From: Thiotrichaceae bacterium UBA973
Lineage (GTDB): Bacteria > Pseudomonadota > Gammaproteobacteria > Eutrophobiales > Eutrophobiaceae
Assembly (NCBI GenBank): GCA_002292815.1
Contig: DBBX01000028.1
Location: forward strand, 316,385-380,384
Length of the DNA stretch: 64,000 nt
Direction of reading: 5' to 3'
In this document: positions 33,185 to 41,606 of the stretch, in pieces
Layout: every line of letters begins with the position of its first letter
How positions within the stretch are numbered: the stretch's first letter is position 1
Position numbers and translations under genes: made by a program
Notes under the pieces: generated by a model
Databases searched by the model: none
Seen by the model: only the letters and a program-made list of their open reading frames with translations
Told to the model about the DNA's origin: nothing

Positions 33185-33976
33185 CTAGACTGCAATAGGT
33201 GCAGTGATCTTTGTGTGTGATTGATAATTAATTAATTCAAAATCTTCATACTGGAATTTAAATATATCAGATACGTCTGGATTTATTTTCATCTCTGGCA
33301 GTGTGAACGGTTTACGAGACAATTGTTCATCAACCTGCTCAACATGATTTGAATAGATATGTGCATCACCAAACGTATGCACAAACTCACCTACCTGAAG
33401 TCCAGTTACCTGAGCGACCATCATTAGCAACAAAGAGTATGATGCAATGTTGAACGGCACACCCAGAAAAATATCTGCGCTACGCTGATAGAGTTGGCAA
33501 GAGAGTTTTCCATCAGCAACATAAAACTGAAAAAAGGTATGGCAAGGCATCAGTGCCATTTGATCCAGTTCGCCGACATTCCAGGCACTAACAATCAATC
33601 GTCGAGAATCTGGATTTTGTTTGATTTGTTCAATGACCTCTGTGATTTGGTCGATTGTTTTATCTGTCGCGTTCCATGATCGCCATTGAGCACCATAGAC
33701 CGGACCCAAATCACCATTCTCATCGGCCCATTCATCCCAGATTGATACACCATTATCTTTAAGATATTGAATATTAGTATTACCTTGCAAAAACCAGAGT
33801 AATTCATAGATGATCGATTTGAGATGACATTTCTTGGTTGTCACTAATGGAAAACCTTTATTTAAATCAAATCTCATTTGATAACCAAAGACACTAATAG
33901 TCCCAGTACCAGTTCGATCCTCTTTTTTTGTGCCATTCGTTTTTACATGGCGTAATAGATCCAGATATTGCTGCAC
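33185..33976 (-). CDS. thyA: Thymidylate synthase ThyA
   Basis: Makes dTMP from dUMP with methylene-tetrahydrofolate. 263 residues. The nucleophile Cys145 lies in ALMPCHTFFQFYV; other landmarks are DRTGTGTISVFG, the folate-side LWFLQGNTNIQYL and the phosphate-binding Arg pair in DSRRLIVSAWN. It lies six bases downstream of lgt, as in many proteobacteria, and is followed by mlaC and folA in one probable transcript. Confidence 0.97.
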   Translation of the reverse strand: MQQYLDLLRHVKTNGTKKEDRTGTGTISVFGYQMRFDLNKGFPLVTTKKCHLKSIIYELLWFLQGNTNIQYLKDNGVSIWDEWADENGDLGPVYGAQWRSWNATDKTIDQITEVIEQIKQNPDSRRLIVSAWNVGELDQMALMPCHTFFQFYVADGKLSCQLYQRSADIFLGVPFNIASYSLLLMMVAQVTGLQVGEFVHTFGDAHIYSNHVEQVDEQLSRKPFTLPEMKINPDVSDIFKFQYEDFELINYQSHTKITAPIAV

Positions 33977-33982
33977 TTGTTG

Positions 33983-34774
33983 TTAATTTCCCTTAGATCG
34001 AAAAGCGATGCCTATTAAGATAATACCGAATAATATCATAGGAGAAGAAAGCAGCATGCCCATAGTTACATAATCAAATGCAAGATAGCCAATATGCGAA
34101 TCGGGTACCCGGACAAATTCAACCATAAACCTGAAAACACCATAGCCAAGCAGGAATAACCCGGATATTGCCTTCACTGGTCTGGGTTTAGATGAAAACC
34201 ACCAGAGGATAAGAAACAATAACAAGCCTTCCAATAATGCTTCATAAAGTTGTGAAGGGTGTCGGGCAATACCGCCTGCGGCAGGGTCTGGAAAAACCAT
34301 CGCCCAGGGCAAATTACTTGGGCCGCCCCAGAGTTCTCCATTGATAAAGTTACCAATCCGGCCTGCACCTAATCCAATAGGAACAACGGGGGCAATAAAA
34401 TCAGTAACATTAAAGAAACGCTTATTGAATTTATGGCAAAAGAACCAAACAGCCGCAATCACACCTAACAGCCCGCCATGAAATGACATGCCTCCCTGCT
34501 GAAGATAAATAATCTCTAGTGGATGCTGGAGATAATAGGTCAGATTATAGAAAATCACCGATCCCAACCGACCACCAATAATAATACCGATCATGGCATA
34601 GAAAATAAGGTCGGAGACCTGTTCTGAACTAAACCCCCATTGATGTTGGCCGCCTCTAAGACGCAATAACCACCAGGCAGATAAAATCCCAACGACATAA
34701 GTGATGCCGTACCAATGTATTTTCAGAAACCCCAAGTTTAAGGCGACTGGATCAATATCAGGATAGTTCATCAT
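33983..34774 (-). CDS. lgt: Prolipoprotein diacylglyceryl transferase Lgt
   Basis: Inner-membrane enzyme that attaches diacylglycerol to the lipobox Cys of prolipoproteins. 263 residues with about seven membrane helices. Catalytic and lipid-binding stretches are HWYGITYVVGI, GGRLGSVIFYN, SFHGGLLGVIAA, GRIGNFINGELWG and HPSQLYEALLEG. It heads the lgt-thyA-mlaC-folA group. The start at the MMNYPDI Met pair is the usual one. Confidence 0.96.
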   Translation of the reverse strand: MMNYPDIDPVALNLGFLKIHWYGITYVVGILSAWWLLRLRGGQHQWGFSSEQVSDLIFYAMIGIIIGGRLGSVIFYNLTYYLQHPLEIIYLQQGGMSFHGGLLGVIAAVWFFCHKFNKRFFNVTDFIAPVVPIGLGAGRIGNFINGELWGGPSNLPWAMVFPDPAAGGIARHPSQLYEALLEGLLLFLILWWFSSKPRPVKAISGLFLLGYGVFRFMVEFVRVPDSHIGYLAFDYVTMGMLLSSPMILFGIILIGIAFRSKGN

Positions 34775-35348
34775 AGTAAGTGGGTATTAACATTTGGGTA
34801 GTCGATAAGATTAGAGTTCACAAATATTTGTCTGATAATAAAGTAAAAATTAATTTAAGAAATCAGGCATTGCAGCCGCTAGAAGTCATTAACGTCTAAT
34901 AATAATATATAGATAAGTACGGATACTAACTATGACAGGACGACAGACGATATCAACCGTGAGATTAGAAGTTCAAACAATCGAACATTTACCCGCAACA
35001 CCATGTCAAAGTTCATGGTCGGAATAACATCAAACCCTATTCAAAAATCCCACTGTAAGCAGTCTCCAACTGAATCTAAATTACCTCTGGCTCAAACCCC
35101 GTAAATCAGTATAAAATCTGCCGTTTAGCTTGATTTAGTCTACTAAAACAAGAATGATATATGTATAAAAAGCTGACGATGCCGTTTGCAATATCAGTTA
35201 GCCGAAGCACATCAAATTAATGATAATAATTACAAGTAGATATACAAGCATTCTTCTTATTAAAGTTAATTAATTCCGATAAAGCAGGAATTTCTTTCAA
35301 GGGAATTCTGCTCTTATTTCTTACAGCTATTAAATTTAAACAATCAAA
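34775..35348. other. Intergenic region between lgt and pckG
   Basis: 574 bases without an open reading frame that has a ribosome binding site, and without a tRNA or clear hairpin. It contains the promoters of lgt (minus) and pckG (plus), but none could be assigned with confidence. It may hold a small RNA or a lost gene; nothing positive supports this. Confidence 0.4.
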
Positions 35349-35363
35349 GTGAGGGAAACATTA

Positions 35364-37169
35364 ATGGCAACTGAAAATAAAAAACTGCTGGCCTGGGTTG
35401 ATGATATGGCCGCTTTGTGTCAACCGGATAACATCGTATGGTGTGATGGTTCAGATGCAGAGTGGGACGCCATGTGGGATATCATGGTCAAAGGCGGCAC
35501 CGCCAGGAAACTGAACGCGGAGAAACGTCCTAACAGTTACCATGTCAATTCGATACCTGCTGACGTAGCGCGGGTTGAGGATCGCACCTACATCTGTTCA
35601 GAGAAAGAAGAAGATGCTGGCCCTACAAACAACTGGGCTGATCCTGCTGAAATGCGTAAATCAATGAACGCTATGTTCTCCGGGTCTATGAAAGGTCGCA
35701 CCATGTATGTCATTCCTTTCAGCATGGGCCCTATCGGCTCTGATATCGCACAAATCGGAGTTGAAATATCTGACTCACCTTACGTCGTCGCAAACATGCA
35801 TACCATGGCTAGAGTAGGTAATGCTGTACTAGATGTCTTAGGTGCTGATGGCAACTTTGTTCCATGCCTGCACTCAGTCGGTGTTCCTTTAGCTGCAGGT
35901 GATAAAGACGCGCCATGGCCTTGTAATCCTGATAACCGTTATATTGTTCATTATCCAGAAACTCGTGAAATCTGGTCATTCGGTTCAGGTTATGGCGGTA
36001 ATGCATTGCTAGGTAAGAAGTGTTTTGCATTAAGGATTGCGTCGACCATGGCGCGTGATGAAGGCTGGATGGCTGAGCACATGCTCATCCTGAAACTCAC
36101 CAACCCAGAAGGGGCTGTTAAATATGTTGCCGGAGCTTTCCCAAGCGCCTGTGGTAAGACTAATCTTGCTATGCTGACACCGACCATCCCTGGCTGGAAA
36201 GTAGAAACTATCGGTGACGATATTGCCTGGATGAAGTTTGGTGCAGATGGTCAACTTTATGCAATTAACCCTGAGGCAGGTTTCTTTGGTGTCGCACCAG
36301 GTACTGGCATGGCCACGAATGCGAATGCTATGTTGTCTATGGAATCAAATGCGATTTTCACTAACGTTGGAGAAACTGATGATGGTGACGTTTGGTGGGA
36401 AGGCATGTCAAAAGAAGCTCCCGCACATTTAATTGACTGGAAGGGTAATGACTGGACACCAGAATCAGACACACCTTCATCACATCCAAATGCCCGATTC
36501 ACTGCGCGCGCAGGTCAATGTCCTGTCATTGCTGATGAATGGGAAGACCCTAAAGGTGTGCCTATCAGTGCAATTTTATTTGGTGGTCGTCGTGCCTCTG
36601 TCGTCCCTTTAGCGACAGAAGCCCTGGATTGGAATCACGGTACCTTCCTCGGCACCATTATCGCTTCTGAGATGACTGCGGCTGCTTTTGGTGCCATCGG
36701 TCAATTACGCCGCGATCCAATGGCGATGTTGCCCTTCTGCGGTTACAACATGGCCGATTACTGGGGTCATTGGTTAGACATGGGTAAAACAGACGGCGCT
36801 AAAATGCCTAAGGTCTACTACGTCAATTGGTTTCGTAAGAACGAAGCTGGCAAATTCATGTGGCCAGGCTTTGGTGAGAACAGCCGTGTACTAAAATGGG
36901 TTTTCGAACGTTGTGCTGGTAGCGCTGATGCGGTTGAAACTGCGATTGGCAATATGCCAACATTGGATGGCATCGATTTCAGCGGTTTGGATATGCCTGA
37001 TGAAGATATCGCAAACCTGATGCGTGTAGATACAGAAGGTTGGTTATCTGAGCTACAAGGTATCGAAGAATATTACAATACATTTGGTAACCATCTGCCT
37101 ACAGAATTGCGCGCGCAGGTCCAAGCCCTTCGAGACCGGCTTGAATCTACACAACAAGCTGTAGCGTAA
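35364..37169 (+). CDS. pckG: Phosphoenolpyruvate carboxykinase, GTP-dependent
   Basis: Converts oxaloacetate and GTP to phosphoenolpyruvate and carbon dioxide in gluconeogenesis. About 601 residues from ATG 35364, chosen because GAGGG precedes it at the right distance; the upstream GTG at 35349 overlaps that site. Signatures are the active loop with the reactive Cys (FPSACGKTNLAML, the kinase P-loop), IGDDIAWM, GYGGNALLGKKCFALR and FWGENSRVLKW-like FGENSRVLKWVFERC. GTP-type enzymes are less common in gammaproteobacteria than the ATP type. With malate synthase G nearby it fits growth on small organic acids. Confidence 0.96.
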   Translation: MATENKKLLAWVDDMAALCQPDNIVWCDGSDAEWDAMWDIMVKGGTARKLNAEKRPNSYHVNSIPADVARVEDRTYICSEKEEDAGPTNNWADPAEMRKSMNAMFSGSMKGRTMYVIPFSMGPIGSDIAQIGVEISDSPYVVANMHTMARVGNAVLDVLGADGNFVPCLHSVGVPLAAGDKDAPWPCNPDNRYIVHYPETREIWSFGSGYGGNALLGKKCFALRIASTMARDEGWMAEHMLILKLTNPEGAVKYVAGAFPSACGKTNLAMLTPTIPGWKVETIGDDIAWMKFGADGQLYAINPEAGFFGVAPGTGMATNANAMLSMESNAIFTNVGETDDGDVWWEGMSKEAPAHLIDWKGNDWTPESDTPSSHPNARFTARAGQCPVIADEWEDPKGVPISAILFGGRRASVVPLATEALDWNHGTFLGTIIASEMTAAAFGAIGQLRRDPMAMLPFCGYNMADYWGHWLDMGKTDGAKMPKVYYVNWFRKNEAGKFMWPGFGENSRVLKWVFERCAGSADAVETAIGNMPTLDGIDFSGLDMPDEDIANLMRVDTEGWLSELQGIEEYYNTFGNHLPTELRAQVQALRDRLESTQQAVA

Positions 37170-37191
37170 ATACTATAAACCAATCTGATTG

Positions 37192-37217
37192 AAGCCCGCT
37201 TTATGCGGGCTTTATTA
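37192..37217 (+). terminator. Intrinsic terminator after pckG
   Basis: Stem aagcccgc / gcgggctt with a five-base loop, followed by TATTAAT. It lies 22 bases after the pckG stop and ahead of the GlcG-like gene. Confidence 0.8.
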
Positions 37218-37259
37218 ATCAACATATAATGAAATTGAGATTGAGTAGGAAAATGAACC

Positions 37260-37667
37260 ATGATTGAAATGTCTTTAGAAATTGCCGAACGTGTCGGTAA
37301 AGCGGCACTGGCAAGGGCTAATGAGATGGGACGGCCGATGAGTGTATCGATCGTCGACGAATCTGGTCGTCTGGTTTATTTTTCACGTAGTGATAACGCC
37401 GGTTTTTTTACCTTTGATACATCACGCGCAAAGGCAATGGCCGCAGCATCATTTAAACGTTCGACCATGGAAATTACTGAAAACAAGGATGCAAACCCAT
37501 TGCTCTGGTATTCCTTGCCAAGCGTCGTTCCTGCACAAGCCTTACCTAGTCCGGGGGGCGTACCGATTATGAAAGACGGTCATGTTATCGGTGGTATTGG
37601 CCTAGGCGGCGGCGCACCAAATGAAGACCATGAATGTGCTTTAGCCGGGACAGCTGCTATACAGTAG
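37260..37667 (+). CDS. GlcG/HbpS family protein
   Basis: 135 residues of the GlcG/HbpS fold: ALARANEMGRPMSVSIVDESGRLVYFSRSDNAGFFTFDTSRAKAMAAASFKRST, then PSPGGVPIMKDGHVIGGIGLGGGAPNEDHECALAG. HbpS from Streptomyces binds heme and iron, while GlcG is encoded with glycolate oxidase genes; the function of most members is unknown. It lies between pckG and serB, convergent with serB (18 bases). Malate synthase G at 41.6 kb is also a glycolate/glyoxylate-linked gene. Confidence 0.88.
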   Translation: MIEMSLEIAERVGKAALARANEMGRPMSVSIVDESGRLVYFSRSDNAGFFTFDTSRAKAMAAASFKRSTMEITENKDANPLLWYSLPSVVPAQALPSPGGVPIMKDGHVIGGIGLGGGAPNEDHECALAGTAAIQ

Positions 37668-37685
37668 TTTTGAATTTAATAGGAA

Positions 37686-38627
37686 TTACAATACGGTAAT
37701 TCCCATCACCAATAATATTGATGTCAAATTACTGGAATTAATTTGATACGGTGTACCTGCACGAACAAGTGGCTTTCCCTTATAAGCAAAGCCTATACCT
37801 GCAGCTTGTAACATTGGTAAATCATTCGCTCCGTCCCCAACGGTGCAAGCCTGTTCTAGCGTAAACATCGATTGTTTAGCTTCTTCTTTGAGTACATTTA
37901 ATTTCGATTCGGCACCAACAATCGGTTCCAACACCTTCCCCGTTAATTTTCCATTAGCAATTTCCGCCTTGTTGCAAACATAGTGATCAAAGCCCAGGTT
38001 TGCCGCAACTACTTTTACTATAGGCTCAAAACCACCGCTGACAAGCACCGTGCGTAACCCGTGTTTCTGTGCCAAGTTAATTAGCTCATTTGCACCGAAA
38101 TTAATTTGAACCTCCTGAGCAATCTCATCAAAGAGTGTCTCTGAAACGCCTTTAAGTAAACTAACGCGTTCATCCAGTGCTTTACGAAAGTCCAATTCTC
38201 CCCGCATTGCTCTGGCTGTAATTTCACTAACTTGTTCCCCGATGCCTATACTTGCTGCAATATCGTCCAATGTCTCAGTTTGTACGATAGTGCTATCCAT
38301 ATCACAGATTAAAAGTCTTTTCTTTCGTCCCGCCATGGGTAACACAAAAACATCAGCATCTGCGTTTGATACCAACAGCAGTAGTTTTTGAAATATTTGC
38401 CAAGCACCTTGAGTAGTTGTTGAAATAAAAAACTCAATCGCCTGTTTATCAGACAACGTATTGATTGAATCAATATCGATATTGTTTTCATCGAAAAGCT
38501 GCTGTGCTGATTTAACTACAACATCATTAGCCGACATTGATACCAAGATAACAACAAATGCTGTTTGTGTATCCTCTGCTTCGCTTAATACCCAATAAGG
38601 CTTAGGAAAAGACATTGTCTCATTCAT
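37686..38627 (-). CDS. serB: Phosphoserine phosphatase SerB
   Basis: Last step of serine synthesis: dephosphorylates L-phosphoserine. 313 residues. The N-terminal about 110 residues are an ACT-like regulatory part (VILVSMSANDVVVKSAQQLFDENNIDIDS). The catalytic HAD domain follows, with DMDSTIVQTETLDDIA (nucleophile Asp), the SGGFEPIV motif, and VGDGANDLPMLQAAGIGFAYKGKP. It overlaps serA by four bases and is the last gene of a serC-serA-serB operon, so the complete phosphorylated pathway is encoded as one unit. Confidence 0.95.
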   Translation of the reverse strand: MNETMSFPKPYWVLSEAEDTQTAFVVILVSMSANDVVVKSAQQLFDENNIDIDSINTLSDKQAIEFFISTTTQGAWQIFQKLLLLVSNADADVFVLPMAGRKKRLLICDMDSTIVQTETLDDIAASIGIGEQVSEITARAMRGELDFRKALDERVSLLKGVSETLFDEIAQEVQINFGANELINLAQKHGLRTVLVSGGFEPIVKVVAANLGFDHYVCNKAEIANGKLTGKVLEPIVGAESKLNVLKEEAKQSMFTLEQACTVGDGANDLPMLQAAGIGFAYKGKPLVRAGTPYQINSSNLTSILLVMGITVL

Positions 38628-40219
38628 AAAATTAATGAATTGAAATTTAGATACTGCGCATCACGGATATACTCAATTGCTCTTAAGCCCTCAAGATCTT
38701 TTGATTTAATAGGTGCGTCTATCTCAAGTAAAGAAATCGCATCACCACGACTTTCCCTGCGGCCAAGATGCATATTGGCAATATTGATATTTTTTTCGGC
38801 AGCAAAGTTACCAATCGCTCCTATCATCCCCGGTTCATCCTGGTTAGTGATATACAACATATGCTCACCAAACTCTGACTCTAGTTTAATGCCTTTAATT
38901 TCAATTAATCTGGGGCGGTTCTGTATTAACGTACCGCAAACACTTCGTGTTTTATCACCGGCGGTAATACTGATGGTGACGCGATTGTGATATACCTCTT
39001 CGAGATCTTCTTTTGCTTCAGTTACATGTATACCTCGATCACGTGCTACTTCCCGCGCATTAACGACATTAATGTCATTAAAGTGTGGCGCTAACACAGA
39101 TTGCACAACCTGAGTGGTCAATGGTTCTACATTCAGCTTGGCCGCATCACCGGCAAAAGTCACTGTTATACCTTGAATTGCGGTATGACTTAGCTGACCA
39201 GCAAATGCCCCAAGATAATTGGCCAACTGAAAATAAGGCGCTAACTGTCGCACTTCTTCTGCTGACAGGTTTGGTGCATTTAGTGCGTTCTTTATTGAAC
39301 CATCTAAAAGGTAATCCGAAATTTGTTCAGCAATTTGTATGGCAACTTTTTCCTGCGCCTCCGTTGTGGATGCGCCTAGATGAGGTGTGCAGATCACATT
39401 TTCTAAACCAAACAAAGGATTTTCCTTTGCCGGCTCTTCCAGAAAGACATCTAATGCTGCACCTCTTAAATGTCCACTTTCCAACGCAACATGCAAAGCC
39501 AGCTCATCGACTAAACCACCGCGAGCACAATTGATCAACAGAGCACCTTTCTTCATCTTATTAATCGCCGATGCACTGATGATATTTTCTGTCTCTGGCG
39601 TCTTCGGTACATGTAATGAAATAACATCAGATGTCGTCAGTAATTCTTCCAATTCTACTTTTTTAATACCTAATGCATTAGCGCGCTCTTCACTTAAATA
39701 AGGATCATAGGCTTGCACCTTAAGACCAAAACCTATTGCCTTTTGAGCAACGATAGAGCCGATATTGCCAGAACCTATAATGCCAAGCATTTTGCCGGTT
39801 AATTCAATACCCATGTATTTTGACTTTGCCCAGGCACCAGCATGAGTTGTTTGGTTGGCCTGGGGAATATGTCGCGCCAAAGAAAACATCATCGCTAAAG
39901 CATGCTCAGCTGTGGTAATCGCGTTACCCATGGGGGTATTCATAACCACAATACCTTTTGCCGTGCATGCTGGCACATCAACATTGTCAACGCCGATGCC
40001 GGCACGACCAACAACTTTTAATTGCGTTGCTGCCTGTAAAACCTTTTCTGTCACATTGGTTGAAGAACGAATCGCCAGACCATGAAAATCAGGGATCATC
40101 TCGAGTAGTTCTCCCTCTGTCATTTTCCCTGTTTGAACGACGTCTATTCCACGTTGTTCAAAGACCTCTACTGCTTGACTAGACATAGGGTCTGAAATTA
40201 AAACACGTACTTTACTCAT
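38624..40219 (-). CDS. serA: D-3-phosphoglycerate dehydrogenase SerA (long form with ACT domain)
   Basis: First step of serine synthesis, NAD-dependent. 531 residues, the long form: substrate part, Rossmann part (GKMLGIIGSGNIGSIVAQKAIGFGLKVQAYDPY), catalytic INCARGGLVDE and TPHLGASTTEAQEKVA, then the extra intervening domain and a C-terminal ACT domain (MLYITNQDEPGMIGAIGNFAAEKNINIANMHLGR) that usually binds serine for feedback. It overlaps serB by four bases and serC by four bases. Confidence 0.96.
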   Translation of the reverse strand: MSKVRVLISDPMSSQAVEVFEQRGIDVVQTGKMTEGELLEMIPDFHGLAIRSSTNVTEKVLQAATQLKVVGRAGIGVDNVDVPACTAKGIVVMNTPMGNAITTAEHALAMMFSLARHIPQANQTTHAGAWAKSKYMGIELTGKMLGIIGSGNIGSIVAQKAIGFGLKVQAYDPYLSEERANALGIKKVELEELLTTSDVISLHVPKTPETENIISASAINKMKKGALLINCARGGLVDELALHVALESGHLRGAALDVFLEEPAKENPLFGLENVICTPHLGASTTEAQEKVAIQIAEQISDYLLDGSIKNALNAPNLSAEEVRQLAPYFQLANYLGAFAGQLSHTAIQGITVTFAGDAAKLNVEPLTTQVVQSVLAPHFNDINVVNAREVARDRGIHVTEAKEDLEEVYHNRVTISITAGDKTRSVCGTLIQNRPRLIEIKGIKLESEFGEHMLYITNQDEPGMIGAIGNFAAEKNINIANMHLGRRESRGDAISLLEIDAPIKSKDLEGLRAIEYIRDAQYLNFNSLIL

Positions 40220-41415
40220 GATACTTCTCCTGAATTTAACTCTTCATTCATCCAACGCGCATAAGCCCAATCGAGCCATGGCATTAATTTTTCCAGATCA
40301 GATGACTCGACTGTTGCACCGCCCCATAAACGAAAACCGGTCGGCGCACTTCGATAAGCGGCTATATCAAAGGCAACCTCTTCTTCTTGTAACCATTGAC
40401 ACATTAAGCCAATCGCAGCCTGTTGTTCTTCTTCACTCAAAGTTGCAAACTCTTTGGACACAACCTTTAAACACATTGATGTCGTCGATAAGGTTTCTGT
40501 TTTGTTTGGCAACCAATCTATCCACTCGGTTTGACTCACCCAGGTATCCACTGCCTTGAAATTATCATTACAACGCTGAACCAAAGCGGGTAACCCACCA
40601 ATCGATTCAGCCCAATTCAAAGCAGAGTGCAGGTCTTCCAGCGCCAACATACTTGGTGTATTTAATGTCGCACCTTTAAAGACGCCTTGAGTGACTTTAC
40701 CGCTCTTGGTAATTCGAAAGATCTTCGGTAATGGTCGCGATGGTTGATAGCTCTCTAGACGCGCAATGGCCTTTGGACTCAAAGCCAACATCCCAAAGCC
40801 CCCTTCACTACCCAATACCTTTTGCCAGGACCAGGTAACAACATCGAGCTTGTTAAAATCCATTTCCATGGCAAATGCCGCAGAGGTAGCATCACAAAAA
40901 ACAATGCCTTTTTGATGTGGAGATATCCAATCCAAATCAGGAACACGTACGCCACTAGTCGTGCCGTTATAGACGAAAACGATATCGCGATCAGTTTCTG
41001 CCTGAGATAAATCTGGCAAATCACCGTAATCAGCTTGGTAAATGTTCAGGTCATCAATCTTCAATTGATTCTGAATGTCATCAGCCCAATCACTGGAAAA
41101 ACTTTCCCAAACAAAGACATCGACACCGCGTTTCCCGAGCATCGACCATAGGGCCAGTTCAAAGGCTCCGGTATCAGATGCAGGCACGATCGCGAGCTGC
41201 CAATCATCAGGTAAACCTAATAATTTAGACGATTGTGTGATGGCTTCTTGTAAACGAGATTTTGGTATTGAGGCTCGATGACTTCGGCCAAGATTACTGA
41301 CCGATAGGTTGGATAGATTCCAACCCGGATGTTTTTTACACGGTCCGGATGAAAAACGAGGATCGTCCGGCCGCAAAGCAGGCTTTTCACAAAGCCGTTT
41401 AGCAGATGTGTTCAT
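40216..41415 (-). CDS. serC: Phosphoserine aminotransferase, alphaproteobacterial/archaeal type (SerC)
   Basis: Transfers an amino group from glutamate to 3-phosphohydroxypyruvate. 399 residues. It begins KPALRPDDPRFSSGPCKKHPGW and carries VTWSWQKVLGSEGGFGML, whose Lys binds pyridoxal phosphate. This is the SerC form (TIGR01365) common in alphaproteobacteria and archaea, not the Escherichia coli form, which suggests an old transfer or lineage replacement. It is the first gene of serC-serA-serB and overlaps serA by four bases. A sigma-70-like promoter lies at 41463-41490. Confidence 0.9.
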   Translation of the reverse strand: MNTSAKRLCEKPALRPDDPRFSSGPCKKHPGWNLSNLSVSNLGRSHRASIPKSRLQEAITQSSKLLGLPDDWQLAIVPASDTGAFELALWSMLGKRGVDVFVWESFSSDWADDIQNQLKIDDLNIYQADYGDLPDLSQAETDRDIVFVYNGTTSGVRVPDLDWISPHQKGIVFCDATSAAFAMEMDFNKLDVVTWSWQKVLGSEGGFGMLALSPKAIARLESYQPSRPLPKIFRITKSGKVTQGVFKGATLNTPSMLALEDLHSALNWAESIGGLPALVQRCNDNFKAVDTWVSQTEWIDWLPNKTETLSTTSMCLKVVSKEFATLSEEEQQAAIGLMCQWLQEEEVAFDIAAYRSAPTGFRLWGGATVESSDLEKLMPWLDWAYARWMNEELNSGEVS

Positions 41416-41462
41416 TGTCTAATCTCTAATTAGTCGACGGTTTGCTCCGTCAGGCACGAAAA

Positions 41463-41490
41463 ATACTATCTCAATTTGACAAAAATGCAA
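41463..41490 (-). promoter_or_regulatory. Sigma-70-like promoter of serC-serA-serB
   Basis: The minus strand has TTGCAT, 16 bases, then TAGTAT. It lies about 50 bases upstream of the serC start. Downstream, GACGG/CCGTC can form a small leader stem (about 41432-41447), which may be a chance structure. Confidence 0.45.
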
Positions 41491-41606
41491 AAGATATTTT
41501 TTAATTACTAAATGGATTGATATTGCTTTGAGCATTAATTTCACTTAATCTGCCGCGTTGCATCATCCAACTAAATATCAACCTAGCAAAAGGTATCAGT
41601 GAAACC

